Source of the DNA: Holacanthus passer
Lineage: Eukaryota > Chordata > Actinopteri > Pomacanthidae
Direction: 5' to 3'
Assembly: GCA_025331565.1 (NCBI GenBank)
Contig: JAFREQ010000049.1
Coordinates: 1,274,501-1,338,500, forward strand
Length of the DNA: 64,000 nt
Positions 23,841-35,348 of this stretch are shown here, piece by piece (the stretch's first letter is position 1; every line of letters starts with the position of its first letter). The notes beneath the pieces are model-generated. The model had not been told where the DNA came from and did no database searches. It worked only from the letters and a program-made list of their open reading frames with translations. The position numbers and the translations under genes were made by a program.

Positions 23841-25923
23841 GTTAGTAATCAAACTATTTGTTCTGTAGTCTTTGTGGGACGCTTATTATTCGCTGATGCT
23901 TATTTTCCAGAGACTTACATAAAAATATACATGTCACTTTTGCCAGACTTCACATTTGTCTTTCGCACAGTTGAATGTGTTTGTACACGTGTACAGCTGA
24001 GTTGTCAGCGGCAGTAAAAGGAAGCTAACATTGAACTCGATGCAAACTCCAGCATTGTGATGTGGCGTCGATTTTAAACAAACACACATCAGCAATGAAG
24101 CATTACTGTTAGGTTAACTTGCCGTTGTTTTTACACGAGGTAACGTCAATCCGGTACAACTTGAAACAGCTTTGTCCATTTGAGAACTGTTTATACTTAC
24201 ATGCAGTCTGGAAGTGAAACATAAAGTCTGTTTACGTCAGGCTGTTAGCTGTTAGCAAAATGTGATACACCTAGATAACCTTGTGATAAAACCTCCATTA
24301 TGCTATATATTAAAGGCTACAGACATTCACAGTATCTCTTTCATCTAATCCGCCCTGACTCGACATGACTGTCAACTCTCATTTTGCAACCAGCGACAGA
24401 AATAAGATACTCACAAGGAGGGAACACTGAAATTATTAGGAGCGTGGAATAGTTTCTAGTGAGTGACAGTGTGACTGAGTCTGGGTTGTGACGGACTGAT
24501 TGTCCTGTGATAGTGGGTGATTTAGGAGTGCCAGTGTATTTGTAAAGTGCATTTTTCACTGTGACTAATGTTAACTGTGTGTATCTCTGGCAGAGTAGTT
24601 TGTGTGTATTTTGTTTGTGTGCTTTTTTTATTTGTTTGTGTACAGAAGTGAAGGTAATTGGGTAGACAGAGGGGGGTAGAAAGAGTTACTGGTAGATGGG
24701 TGAGGTGCAGAAAGAGGAACAAAGAGGATGGTTAACAGTGGATCCCAAAACAGTGCTAGAGGTGCTGGATCTGAAACTCCTTAACTGGTAATGAAGAGAA
24801 GAGTTGACACCTCTAGGATATAGGATAAGGATGCATGCATGTAGACCTCAGTAAACTAGGATCACCTGTGATGGTAAAACTAATATTATGACATTAAAAC
24901 AGCTCAGCATCACAGAGTGAACACTCACAATCACACAGCTGTCGAAAAAAACAGACCGTAGAACACGTTCAAGCATTTTCTTGTATTCAAGTTAATCATC
25001 CAAAGTAGGATGTAGAATGAAGCAACTTCATTGGATGTGACCTTTTTATTTCTTAAAATTGTATGGCAATATGTGTCAGATTTTGGGTTGAAATCCACTA
25101 CACTGCCCATCAAAATAGCTGCAATGAAACCCCTCAAATATTTTGTTAGCTTCTTCTGCACATGACACGACTTTTGCAGGGTGCTCAGATATGTTTCTCT
25201 TGCACCTACAGATGTAGTGCCAGTCTCCGTCTGGTGTTTAATTGTCATAATATAAGATTTACTGGGAGTTTTATCATGGCACGTGATCATTGCTTACTAA
25301 AGTCCATATGGCCTTACCCTTTATCCTGACAGTGTCAGCTCTCCTCTGTATTTTTCTTTGCTAGTTATGGAGTTTCAAAGCCAGCACCACTTGTAATATT
25401 TTGGGATTCATTGTTAGCCTCTCTCAGTCCTTTCTGCTCTCCTGTGATACCTCTTTCTGCTCCTGCATCTGTCTACCTACTTACCTTCACCTCTGTACAT
25501 ATGAACAAATAAATAAATACAACAAAGGCACACACACGAAATATGTACAAACCACACTGCCAGTGACAGACACAGCAAACAGTCTGAATTACTGCATAAA
25601 ATACACACAGGCACACCCCTATCACTCATGTTAACCAAACCTATATAGACTATTCCGTGCCTCTAATAGGTTTATTGTTCTAAATTTGTGCATGACTGTT
25701 ATCTAATTAATGCCCCTATTTACAAAAGCCATGTTTAATTAGGTTAAATGTATCTGCTGCATCTTAGCTGGCTGTAAGAACATACATTCCTCAGACTGTT
25801 TGAATGTTTCACTCATAGGCTGATATATATGTATTTATATACAGGTGTGTATACAGGTGTTAGAATTGCTTAGCTATCATACACGTTGAACACATTCTGA
25901 TTCATCGCAACATCTTTTTGCAG
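23841..25923. other. prrc1 intron 1 (inferred)
   Basis: No exon recognised. A 119-codon - strand open frame (24931-25290) is the longest frame here, but it has no domain I know and sits in AT-rich DNA. Confidence 0.45.
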
Positions 25924-25950
25924 CTATACTCTGGGCTGAAGTGTAGGTAT

Positions 25951-27856
25951 ATGGCCGAGAAGATGATGGAAGAGAGTGGGCTTGAGACTACACCTCCTGC
26001 CAGCCCTACACCACCTCTGACTGTGGCTGACACAGTCAGCTCCCCACAAGTGACTATAGGTAAGAGAAATGTGAAATGTTGCTCTGCGAGCAGACCCTCT
26101 GCTTCTTCCAGTCTGCTTTAGTCAAAACTCTCAAAAGCCTCTTGTTTTAGTTCATTTCAGGACAGTATGAAAGCCGGATTGGAGAGGCACTTGGTAATTC
26201 AGGTCAAAGTTACATGTGGTACTCCGTTTGAGACCATTTCCAATATTGTGCTTGTTGATGTATTGAAGAGCATTCTGACATCCCAGAATGTAGAATAGGC
26301 TGTCAAAAATCACTGCATTGATGAGCTCTGTATGTCATTGGAAAAACCAAATCCAACAGGTAAAACTTTATGGAAATATGAGTGTTGCGATAAGGATCAT
26401 GTACATTTAGTTAAATTAAAACATAAAAAAGCTCAGATGTGGGATTGGTCTTAACATTGACATTGTGAGTTTTTAGCTGCCCCTGCTCTGCATTAGCAAA
26501 GGATAAAACACCCCTAAAGCCCCATTCAGACAGGATTTATTCCTCCAGGGCATGGGTGATTTTGATATTGCATGTGCTGGACAGTGATTTTAATATTGTG
26601 AATTTCCCCACTGAGAGACGATTAAAGGAATATCTTATCTGATACTGTGAAATGTCTTGCTTAGTTCAAATGTCTTGCTTAGTTCAGACTTATTTGAAGA
26701 CTTTCTTATCAGAAAAGGTTGTGTGTGTTATATGATGATGTAAAAAATGACTATCAGCCAGTAAATCATTATTGGATTGAACAGTGATGATTGCTATCTG
26801 TTTCAAATATACAGTATTGGTCAGGCTATATTGCTGAGCTCCCCTGTAATATTGATTCTGAATAGGGGTTTAAACTGTGAAAAAAAGAAATGAACCTTGG
26901 AGAATATATTTCAAGTTTTTAAGTGTCTATAATCATAGCTTACTAAATGTAGCAGAACCAGTGAACAAAAACTTGATTTGATGACATCATATGTGGTATG
27001 AATAGGCTTAAACATGGAACACCTCAACTGTGCTGAACATTAAGTTCTTGTCAAAAGGCACAGTGTGAGGCATCTCTGAGGTGTTCTTTGTGTTTCAGGT
27101 CTGTCCAGCCCTCTGTCCCTTCCAGGGACCAGCTCCGTCTTCATCGGTAGCTCCTCTGTCTCCACCGCTCTCCCTCCTGTTCCCTCCCTACCTGCTTTCA
27201 GCAGCCCTCTGGCCCCATCCGCCCAGTTTCCTCCCACTTCCACACTTGCCTCCCCCTTCACCAGCAGCTCTCCCTTCCTTCCTTCCACTCCCCCCTCTTT
27301 GCCTCCTCTGGTCTCCCCCATCAGACCACCTCCCCCCTCGGCTCCTGGCATGTCGGCCCCTCCTGTAGGCCCACCCATATCCAGCTTCTCCATGAGTGCA
27401 GGATATGACATCACACGGGGTCATGCCGGTCGAACACCACAGACACCACTGATGCCAACATTCTCCAGTCCTACCTCCATGCCAGGTAAGAGCCATGCTT
27501 GTGTTCTTCTAAGACACGATACACTGGCAATAATTTTTTTTAGAAAGCCGTAGGAGGCTGCGGAAGCACTGATGTCATTTTGTGCAAATCCTCCTTTCCC
27601 CAAATCTTTACAAGAAAGGTGGCTAAAAGTGAAAAGTTGGGTTATGACCCATACAGTTATATATACGCTAGGTTGAACATTTACATTTACTTTACTAAGC
27701 AGCAGCAGCAAGAAATGACAGCAGTCAACACATCTTGCTGCTACAGTCAGGACTGGCTGATGTTCTTAAAAGGGTCTTACAGTACAGAGTTAACAGTGAC
27801 CTTCTACCTGCTGCACGGACAAAATAGCATTGAAATCATGTGTGCATGCAGTCATT

Positions 27857-27918
<62 letters not shown>

Positions 27919-30900
27919 TATCCCTCTTATCGTATTTTGGCAGGCAGTATATTTACTTAGCAAGCAATTTTTGTTGTTTGTTCTTGGCAGGTGAAGCCAA
28001 ATGTTAACCATTGACACTGGATGTTTAGTAAAGGTTGCATGGACACTTCAGGGCTCAGGGCTCCGACTAACTATTATTTTGTTCAACTATCATAGAAGAC
28101 TAAGAAAATATATTCACATTTGACATGTTAGAACCAGTGGATTTTGGTTTTCAGCTTAAAGATGGATTAATGGACAGATGAAAGGTTAATCGATTATCAC
28201 AATTGTTGCAGATTAATTTTCTGTCAGTTGACTAATGGATTAATCAACAAATCATTTCAGCTTTACAGTGTAATCTATTGCTTGAAAGTAGGAGTGAAAT
28301 TACACAAAAAAATATGCTTCATGATGGATTACAGGTTTGGTATACTTGTGGAACAGTAAGAATGCTGAAGATACAAAGAGTTCTCATTTATTTGGTGTAA
28401 TGTAGGGTTGGACGATATGGACTAAAATTAATATCACAGTATTTTTCACCCAAATAACGGAGGTGCTGCCTCTGTTTTTTTTGCTCTCCCTGTCTGCTTC
28501 TGACCAGACTGTATAAAACGGGTTCCAACACTGAACGCATATCTTTTCAGTCAATATAGGTTACAGCTCCGACCTTTCTTCACCATATGTTTCACTACTT
28601 CAGTGATTTCGTATTACACTTCCATAAAGTCAGGGGATGAAAAGAAATGTAAAAAATGATTAAAGTTAAAGTGGCAGTGGCCCAGATAAGCTGACCTTCC
28701 CTTCTGTCAATATGACTACTCCACTTCTAACACCCCTAATTAAAAGTCGGTACAATCACATGTCATAATTTTTTTAATTGTCCCATCATATGTTCCAGGT
28801 GTTGTGTCAAACCCCCTGGTTCAGCAGCCAGTCATGACAGGAGGACTAGATTCTGGATCTCCCATCACTTTCCCAGAGGAGCAGGAAGATCCCAGAGTGT
28901 CTGGAGAAACCCACACTGGTGGAGGCATCTGGGGATTTTTCAAGGTAATACTGCTCTTATCAGATGTGGTTTCGTGTAACTTTAAAGCCTATTTCAGACA
29001 TGGCATACGTGAGAGGGAACCTAGTTTTACTGTAGCTTGAACATCCCCCTTCACATATTCAATTAAACCCAGACACAATGTACCAACATGCCTGCAATAA
29101 ACAAAAGTTAGTCTGGCATACGTATTGATCTAGCTCTAATCACTCCAGACTTAGCCTTTAAGGATGTGTTTTGCACCTTTGACATTTTTTTTTTTTACCA
29201 TTGTTTGCTCTTAATATAGTCAACTCCAGGTTATTCACTATTAGCACAGAGTAGTCTTCTAAAGCCTGTATTATTAAAGTAATAAGAAAATAAACTGTTA
29301 CTCATGTGATGTAACAAAAATGGAAATATGTAGTTGGTTCCTTCTTTGTGTTGCTAGTAGCTTGGTGGTTGATGTGATATCATTCAAAATCCATTTTTAA
29401 AATTGATCTTAGCATATTTTAACAGTCAGCCCCACTCAGTATTTGGACAGTCATGTTTTATCTGTGTGTCCTCAGGGAGTAGCAGGTAACCATGTAGTAA
29501 AGACAGTCCTGGACAAAACAAAGCACTCTGTGGAGTCCATGATCACCACTCTGGATCCTGGCATGGCTCCATACATCAGTAAGTCAACCTGCTCGCTCCC
29601 CATCACTGCATTACACCTTAATGAAAAAAGCAGACTAAACGTTCAAATGTCCTCAACAAATGTTGGTGTATTGTTTCTCTTCAGAGTCTGGTGGGGACAT
29701 TGACATTGTGGTGACTTCAGATAAGGAAATGAATGTGGAGGCAATCAGAGATGCCTTCCAGGAGGTTTTTGGGATGGCCATGGTCACTGGAGAGCCTGGT
29801 CAGTCTAATATCGCCCCACAACCTGTGGGCTATGCAGCCGGTGTCAAGGTCAGTTCACTGCTGCTTCTCCAACCTGCTTTTTTACATTTTTAAAAAAAAG
29901 TTCTGTATCAAAGTAACAGACAGGACAGAACTACTGTAGTATTACATTTCTATAGAATAATGTTTTATCATACTTTTCCTTCATACTCATCAGTTCTGAC
30001 CAAATCCTTGGCTACATTTTTTCACTAAGTAATTTCATCTCATTTTTACTTGCTCTCTACTTCGAGGTGCGTGGCTTTCCAGTACAGTCTGGAAACAAAA
30101 GAGGTTTTGACGTTGAACTCATCATGTTAAGATTATTAAAATTAAGAGTAAGAAAAAGCCCATAATATTTTGAGAATAAGGGCGTAATTTTTTCAATTTA
30201 AAAACCATAATATTTGAAGAAAAATGTTACCTATTGTAGCCTGCAGTTACTATTTTAGCTTGTGAAAGATGTGTTTGTACTTTAGTGCACTTTAACTTAA
30301 TAAGTGGTACTGCATACAGCTGTGGTGTGTGGAGCTATGTGACCTGTGTCTCCCCCTCTCATGGCTGCTGTCAGTAGTGCTATACAATAGCAAATCTCCA
30401 CATTTGAGAAGCTGGAAACAGAAATGACAAAATTAATTGATTATCAAAATACAGTAGTTGCTGATGCATTTTCCGTTGATCAACTTTTTAATTAACCAAC
30501 TAGTATAGACCTTATAGACCTCCTTTGGCTGAGAATCATGGTGTTCTATTCTTAATTATAGACAAATGATCAGAATATGAAGTCTAGACTCTTAGGACAA
30601 CAGCGTTACATAGACAAATTCTGGTCCCTCTCTCTCTCAGCACAGAATTACCAAGACAACTTTGGTATCTGAACATTTGGGGACCTTTATAATGATAAGA
30701 TGTTTCTTTTGTCAATTTTAATCTCCCTGCAACATTGCCCTGCAGTGTTTTACCTGGTCTGTAGTTGGTTTCTGAGTCTCATTGAAGGCTTTTCATTTTC
30801 AGTCAGTGTTTGTGCTTGTGTGTGTGTGTGTGTGTGTGTGTGCAGGGTGCTCAGGAGCGCATTGACAGCCTGCGTCGAGGTGGTTTGATCCATGAGAAGC

Positions 30901-33633
30901 AGCCAGTGGTCTCTTTGGAAAATTTCATTGCTGAGCTCTTTCCTGACAAGTAAGAAGTGTTTCATATTCAGACTATTTGAACAAGCTTTTGTTGTTGTAT
31001 TGAAGTACAACAAAAGGCAGGCAAAAGGGTTTCAGTATATTATTTCAATATTGTAGTGGTTCCCAAACTTTTTCTGCAGGGCCCCCCTTTGGAAGATAAA
31101 AATAATTTCAGGCCCCCTGTTTACATGCACCCACATAAACACACTCTCAGACGTGTCCTTTGCTTGCAAACACCTATAGAATTTTTTGAAACATTGAAAC
31201 ATTTGAAACATTTTTGAAACATTTTCTAATTTTATATCTAACAATATTCAATGCTTTCAATAGATTTTCTCAAAATTACCTCTCTGCACAGAAATGGCAA
31301 GTTACCAACTCTTTGGGAATAAACAAAAACCTGCACATAGAGATATACCTCGTCATATTTTCTTTGTTTTGCCAGTTGTGAGGTTTGGTTTAGATTCATG
31401 GTCTGCTTTACGGTTACCTGGAGGTCCTGTCACAAACTTCTCCATGCTTTGCTGGCGTGCACTGCAGCATGCATCATTTGCTTACGTCTAGCTTCACCCT
31501 GCAGGGTTGCCAGGTCTGTGTTTTCCAGGGAATTGGTTTACTTTTTAAGTGTTGCTGCGGGATGATTGTTTTTTTTGTCCACTGGTTGGTTAAACCTATT
31601 TTGCATGCAAATTACATGAAAAATATCTATAAATACACATCCATAATTGAAATGAAATTATTTAATACGACCTAAATAGCACATATGTACGCACACATGC
31701 AGACCTGCCAATCCTGTTCACACGAGGTCCATTGACCTCAGAATGGTTTTCTTGCAGGCATTGTTTAAGAAATGATTGTCTACCCAGCAGCTCGTCTGAA
31801 TTATCCGTGTATACAATCAGTTCACTATGATTAAATATTAATAAATGCAGATGCATAAAAGCCATGATTTTTCAGAATTGTTCTCTTGTCTCCAGGTGGT
31901 TTGACATCGGATGTTTGATCCTGGAGGACCCTGGTCACAGCATCCGCATCGAGGTCTTCACTCAGGCAACTCCTCTGGCTCTACATCTTGTCCAACAGGT
32001 ACAACTTGGCTATGCAACTGTGAACTGCACAAGTGACACATTGACATGTATCTCAGAGCATTAGGGCCAATGTTTGGAAAAACAAGTTTAGCTTTTGATT
32101 ACAAAGTTTAAGTATGATGAGAACAAGAAAATGGTTGTTCTATTTTGAGAACAAAAAATATTTCATTTCAAAAATATATTCAATATATGAGACTACCAGA
32201 AAAAATTAATTGTATTTTGTGGCCAAAGTTGAAGTAAAGAAGAAGAGAATAGAGTGAAGGTGCCAATATGCTTCTCCTAAGGTGCTTGTCGGATGATTGA
32301 TTTGCTTCAGCTGACCCCCACACCTGTACAACATCAGTTTATTGTACTAGTGTTTCTATAACTCCCTGAGACAAATCACACCCACTTCACACAGTGATTG
32401 GTCAACTGTGTGGAGGTGAGAAAGTAGGTAGGGTTTGAATTTTTCTCCAGCCAATAACCGTGTGCAGATGAGGTCAGGACTTTAAAAAAAAAAGGTAGCA
32501 GCCAGGTGCCAGACCAAAAGCAGGATGCATCTGAGAAGAATGATAGTGAAAATGGTGAAGACAGTGCAGGAAAAAATACAAATAAAGTGAGGTGAAACAC
32601 CAAGAGCACAAAGCCTGTTCCAAAACGAGAGAATGTGGTGTAGGCTGTCAGCCACCGGTAAGCACTGAAGGAGAGGATGGGGATTGAAGAGCAATGTGGA
32701 GTTGGCCTGTTTTCTGTTGGACACTAGATGTCTGTGGTTTGCTTGGTTAGCCTGCTAAAGTATCTGCTTTTCCATTACAACAAATGTAACATTCCTACGA
32801 TAATAGCTTGCAGTGTACGTACACACTAAGTCCTCCTCATCATCAACCAATGACGTTTACATTTTGAAAAAATAACCCTTGAGGTCTGTAGGGCTGAGTT
32901 TGAGCTTTCAATTATTTTCTGTCAGACGTCAAGCTGTTTACAGTGGTGGGCCCATACCACCACAGTAAGTTGATAATCTGAGATTCATTGCTAGTGGTAG
33001 TTTCAGTGCAAGCTATACAGTATATACAGGACATACTTACATGCTGAACATTTTAGCGTCTGCCTGCAAACTCTGTTGAGCCGGGAAGAGGGTGCAAAGT
33101 TTCAATGTTGTATTTACGGACAGTAACCAGCATTTCCTGCATAGTATACTTTGAACAATATCACCTTCACTCACTTTGTTTGTGTGCACAGACTAATAAT
33201 GTATAGTCTGAATTTCCTTGGCACTGGCACCTTGCATCCATCACCTTGCAGGTTTAGTCTCTTCAGTTTTCTGCCACCGTGGTTGCAACTTGCTTTATTG
33301 TCATTAATGGGGACACAGCGTAGCGTACAGTATCAACTTCAGCCTTTTAAGTTTTATTCAATATCACTCACTTAGAAACCACCGGCAACTCATCAAGCTG
33401 TTTTGCCCCTGTCCCCTGTGCAGGCTCAGTCCCTGACCCCTCCTGACTACAGCCTGCGCTGGTCAGGTCTAATTGTTACAGTGGGTGAAGTCCTCGAGCG
33501 CAGCATGCCCAACATCAACAGAACAGACTGGCATCAGGCCATGACTGGCATGACCCAACGGCAGATGATCCAGAGTGCTGCCAAAGCTCTGGCTGGAATC
33601 TACAAACAGCAGCTGCAACCCAGGACTATGTGA
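25951..33633 (+). CDS. prrc1: Proline-rich coiled-coil protein 1 (PRRC1), complete
   Basis: Coding exons: 25951-26059, 27099-27485, 28799-28944, 29476-29578, 29685-29848, 30846-30949, 31896-31998, 33424-33633 (TGA); 441 residues against 445 in human. The N-terminal third (residues about 10-175) is Pro/Ser-rich and disordered, ending YDITRGHAGRTPQTPLMP. The linker is ITFPEEQEDPR and GGGIWGFFKG. From about residue 240 the folded region (KHSVESMITTLDPGMAPYI, SNIAPQPVGYAAG, GAQERIDSLRRGG, WFDIGCL, LRWSGLIVTVGEVLE, TDWHQAMTGM) has the fold of inosine/xanthosine triphosphatase-like proteins. The protein is reported near Golgi/ER exit sites and as a PKA regulatory-subunit partner; its enzymatic role is unproven. 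Start: ATG at 25951 (MAEKMMEESG) is used here. The Met pair at 25963/25966 aligns with the human MMEESG start and the latter has the better Kozak context. Confidence 0.96.
26060..27098. other. prrc1 intron
   Basis: Contains one LINE/SINE tail fragment on the + strand (about 26597-26640: AATTTCCCCACTGAGAGACG then ATTAAAGG). Otherwise nothing is recognised. Confidence 0.5.
27099..27485 (+). CDS. prrc1: prrc1 proline-rich exon
   Basis: One 387-nt exon encodes nearly all of the low-complexity domain: repeated SSP, LPP, PPP and SAP words. The conserved peptide GYDITRGHAGRTPQTPLMP sits at its 3' end. Base composition is strongly C-rich on the + strand, giving long open frames on the other strand that are shadows. 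Proline blocks are likely SH3/WW-type ligands by general knowledge. Confidence 0.95.
27859..27915. repeat. (AT)28 microsatellite
   Basis: A pure AT run in a prrc1 intron. It is likely length-polymorphic and hard to assemble. Confidence 0.95.
28040..28560. repeat. Probable dispersed repeats in a prrc1 intron
   Basis: GGTTAATCGATTATCACAA with GACTAATGGATTAATCAACA, and separately TAGGGTTGGACGATATGGAC. Both word groups are frequent in fish introns. No termini identified. Confidence 0.35.
30817..30842 (+). repeat. (TG)13 microsatellite at a splice acceptor
   Basis: Uninterrupted TG dinucleotides abut the CAG acceptor of a prrc1 exon. In the transcript this is a UG repeat, the known binding sequence of TDP-43. 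Confidence 0.95.
30846..30949 (+). CDS. prrc1: prrc1 exon preceded by a (TG)13 tract
   Basis: The exon encodes GAQERIDSLRRGGLIHEKQ to LFPDK and is 104 nt, so skipping would shift the frame. The intron's last 29 nt are a TG run (30817-30842) followed directly by CAG. There is no ordinary polypyrimidine tract between repeat and exon. Confidence 0.93.
31058..31500. repeat. Possible hAT-derived repeat
   Basis: Starts TAGTGGTTCCCAAACTTTTT followed by a GGGCCCCCC block, a word pair typical of non-autonomous hAT ends. No matching right end or target duplication was located, so the call is weak. Confidence 0.3.
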
Positions 33634-35348
33634 GGCTGAATGGTTCCAGTTTGTGTCACATACTGGGATGAGGGGGAGACGCTCCGAAGGACAGTGAGGT
33701 TTCTCGTAGCTCCCCATCCATCCTCCCTGTGTCTCTGTGGGACATAGCCAAATATTTTCTGACTTTTCACCATGTCAGCAGGGTTTTACTGGAAGGCCGT
33801 CAGATATCAAATAAATATTCTGTTGCCAACTCACACTTCAAAAAAGACATAACCATCAATCATGTCATCATCCTCCTTAAGAGATTATTTCACACATTAT
33901 GCATATTAAATCAAAAACCTTAACACATATTGTGGCAATATTTAATTTTCTTGTTTTGTTTCTGTTGTATGGACTGACTGTGTCCCAGTTGTTTTCTATA
34001 TTGTAAAGGTCTTCACAGATCCATATTTTGGAAAACCTACTTGAAACTTACTTGCATTAATTCATTTTCAAATACCCAATACAAAATGTGGTACACCCAG
34101 ACAGACCCAAACAGAGAGAGAATATTTTAACCTATGACCTGATACAAGATATGACCTGATATTTTAACACTACTGCCAGCTTCATGTTTCAAGCATTAAA
34201 TAGCTGATAAAATGTTTTTATTTTTTATTATTTTAGTTTTCTGATTTTGTGTATAGTTTTGTTATCTGAGCTGTTGCTACAGCCATTGACCCAATGTCCA
34301 CCTTTTTAAAAAGAAAAATTCTAGCTGTAAATAATCTGCATTAACTTAGTAAGCAGCCCTGGGGCTAAAACGAGTGGCAGGGCCCCTCTTAACCCGTCAT
34401 TCCTCCCTTCCTGTGCTTATCGCTCATGCTAAATTTATGCTAGAATTTTTGATGCAGTAATTTGCTGATTTGCTGACAACACCTAAGCATAATAATGAAA
34501 TAATAATGGTATTAAACTAAGATTTTGATACAGGGCCTTAGGATCAGGTAGTAATGCAGGGCCCACCTTTTCCAATGTCAGCTGATATTGTGCTTTGGTG
34601 CCTATTCCCATATTTTCCACAGAAATGATTTCCCACGCAGTAAACCTGCAACCTTAGAAGGGGTCCTGGGGCTTGGGGCCCTTAGAAGCTTTCTAAAGCA
34701 CTGAATCTATATGAAGCAAGTGTGCTGAAAATGGTTTGTTGTTTTGAAGCCTTTGATACAGTATGGTGATAACAACCTTTGGTGTTGCAATTGTGTATAA
34801 GAGATAAATCCAAGACGCTGATGAAACAGTCAGTCAGGATAGAAGAAGTCTCCGTTTTCATTAAGATTAAGTAACGGTTCAGTAACGGTTAAATATTATA
34901 AAATAGCCACTTTTAAACAGATTCTAACACTATGACAGATTGATGACTGTATTCCAAAGCATGACACGTCTGATTTGTGTGGTGTAACAAGGCCTAAGGA
35001 TTTAGTGATTTTTCCAGAGTGAATGCATTAAAAATCCATTTAAAGTCTGTATATAGTGTGCAACTGGGACACAGCTAGAATGGCGTGATGGGTCAAATGA
35101 TGTCATCATGTTCTAGATATGATGTACAAGTTTGAAAAATTATGGTATCACATTCATTGATTCTTGTTTTATTGCCCATAACTGTTGTGCTGTATGTATG
35201 AACTTGTTTTGACCCATGAGTAACTGCAGCAGGGTGCTAACAGTAACCTGGTGAAGTTTGGGTAGAAGGAATATTCTTCTGTGTACTTTGTGTCTTCTAA
35301 ATGTGCCTTTTTACACAAATACAATAAATCGCTTTTCCATGCCGGCTT
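33634..35348 (+). other. prrc1: prrc1 3' UTR
   Basis: About 1.7 kb from the stop to just beyond the first AATAAA. AT-rich, no long open frame. Confidence 0.65.
35323..35328 (+). terminator. prrc1: Poly(A) signal of prrc1
   Basis: AATAAA within ACAATAAATCGC, followed about 25 nt later by a TGAGTGTTTTTTC T-rich downstream element. It is the first canonical hexamer with this context after the stop. Confidence 0.65.

Noticed and set aside
24931..25290. 119-codon - strand frame in prrc1 intron 1
   Set aside because: No recognisable family, no repeat termini or splice support; cannot be called a gene from sequence alone.
27040..27496. Two - strand frames of 102-124 codons, Gly/Glu-rich
   Set aside because: Mirror of the C-rich proline exon of prrc1; composition artefact.
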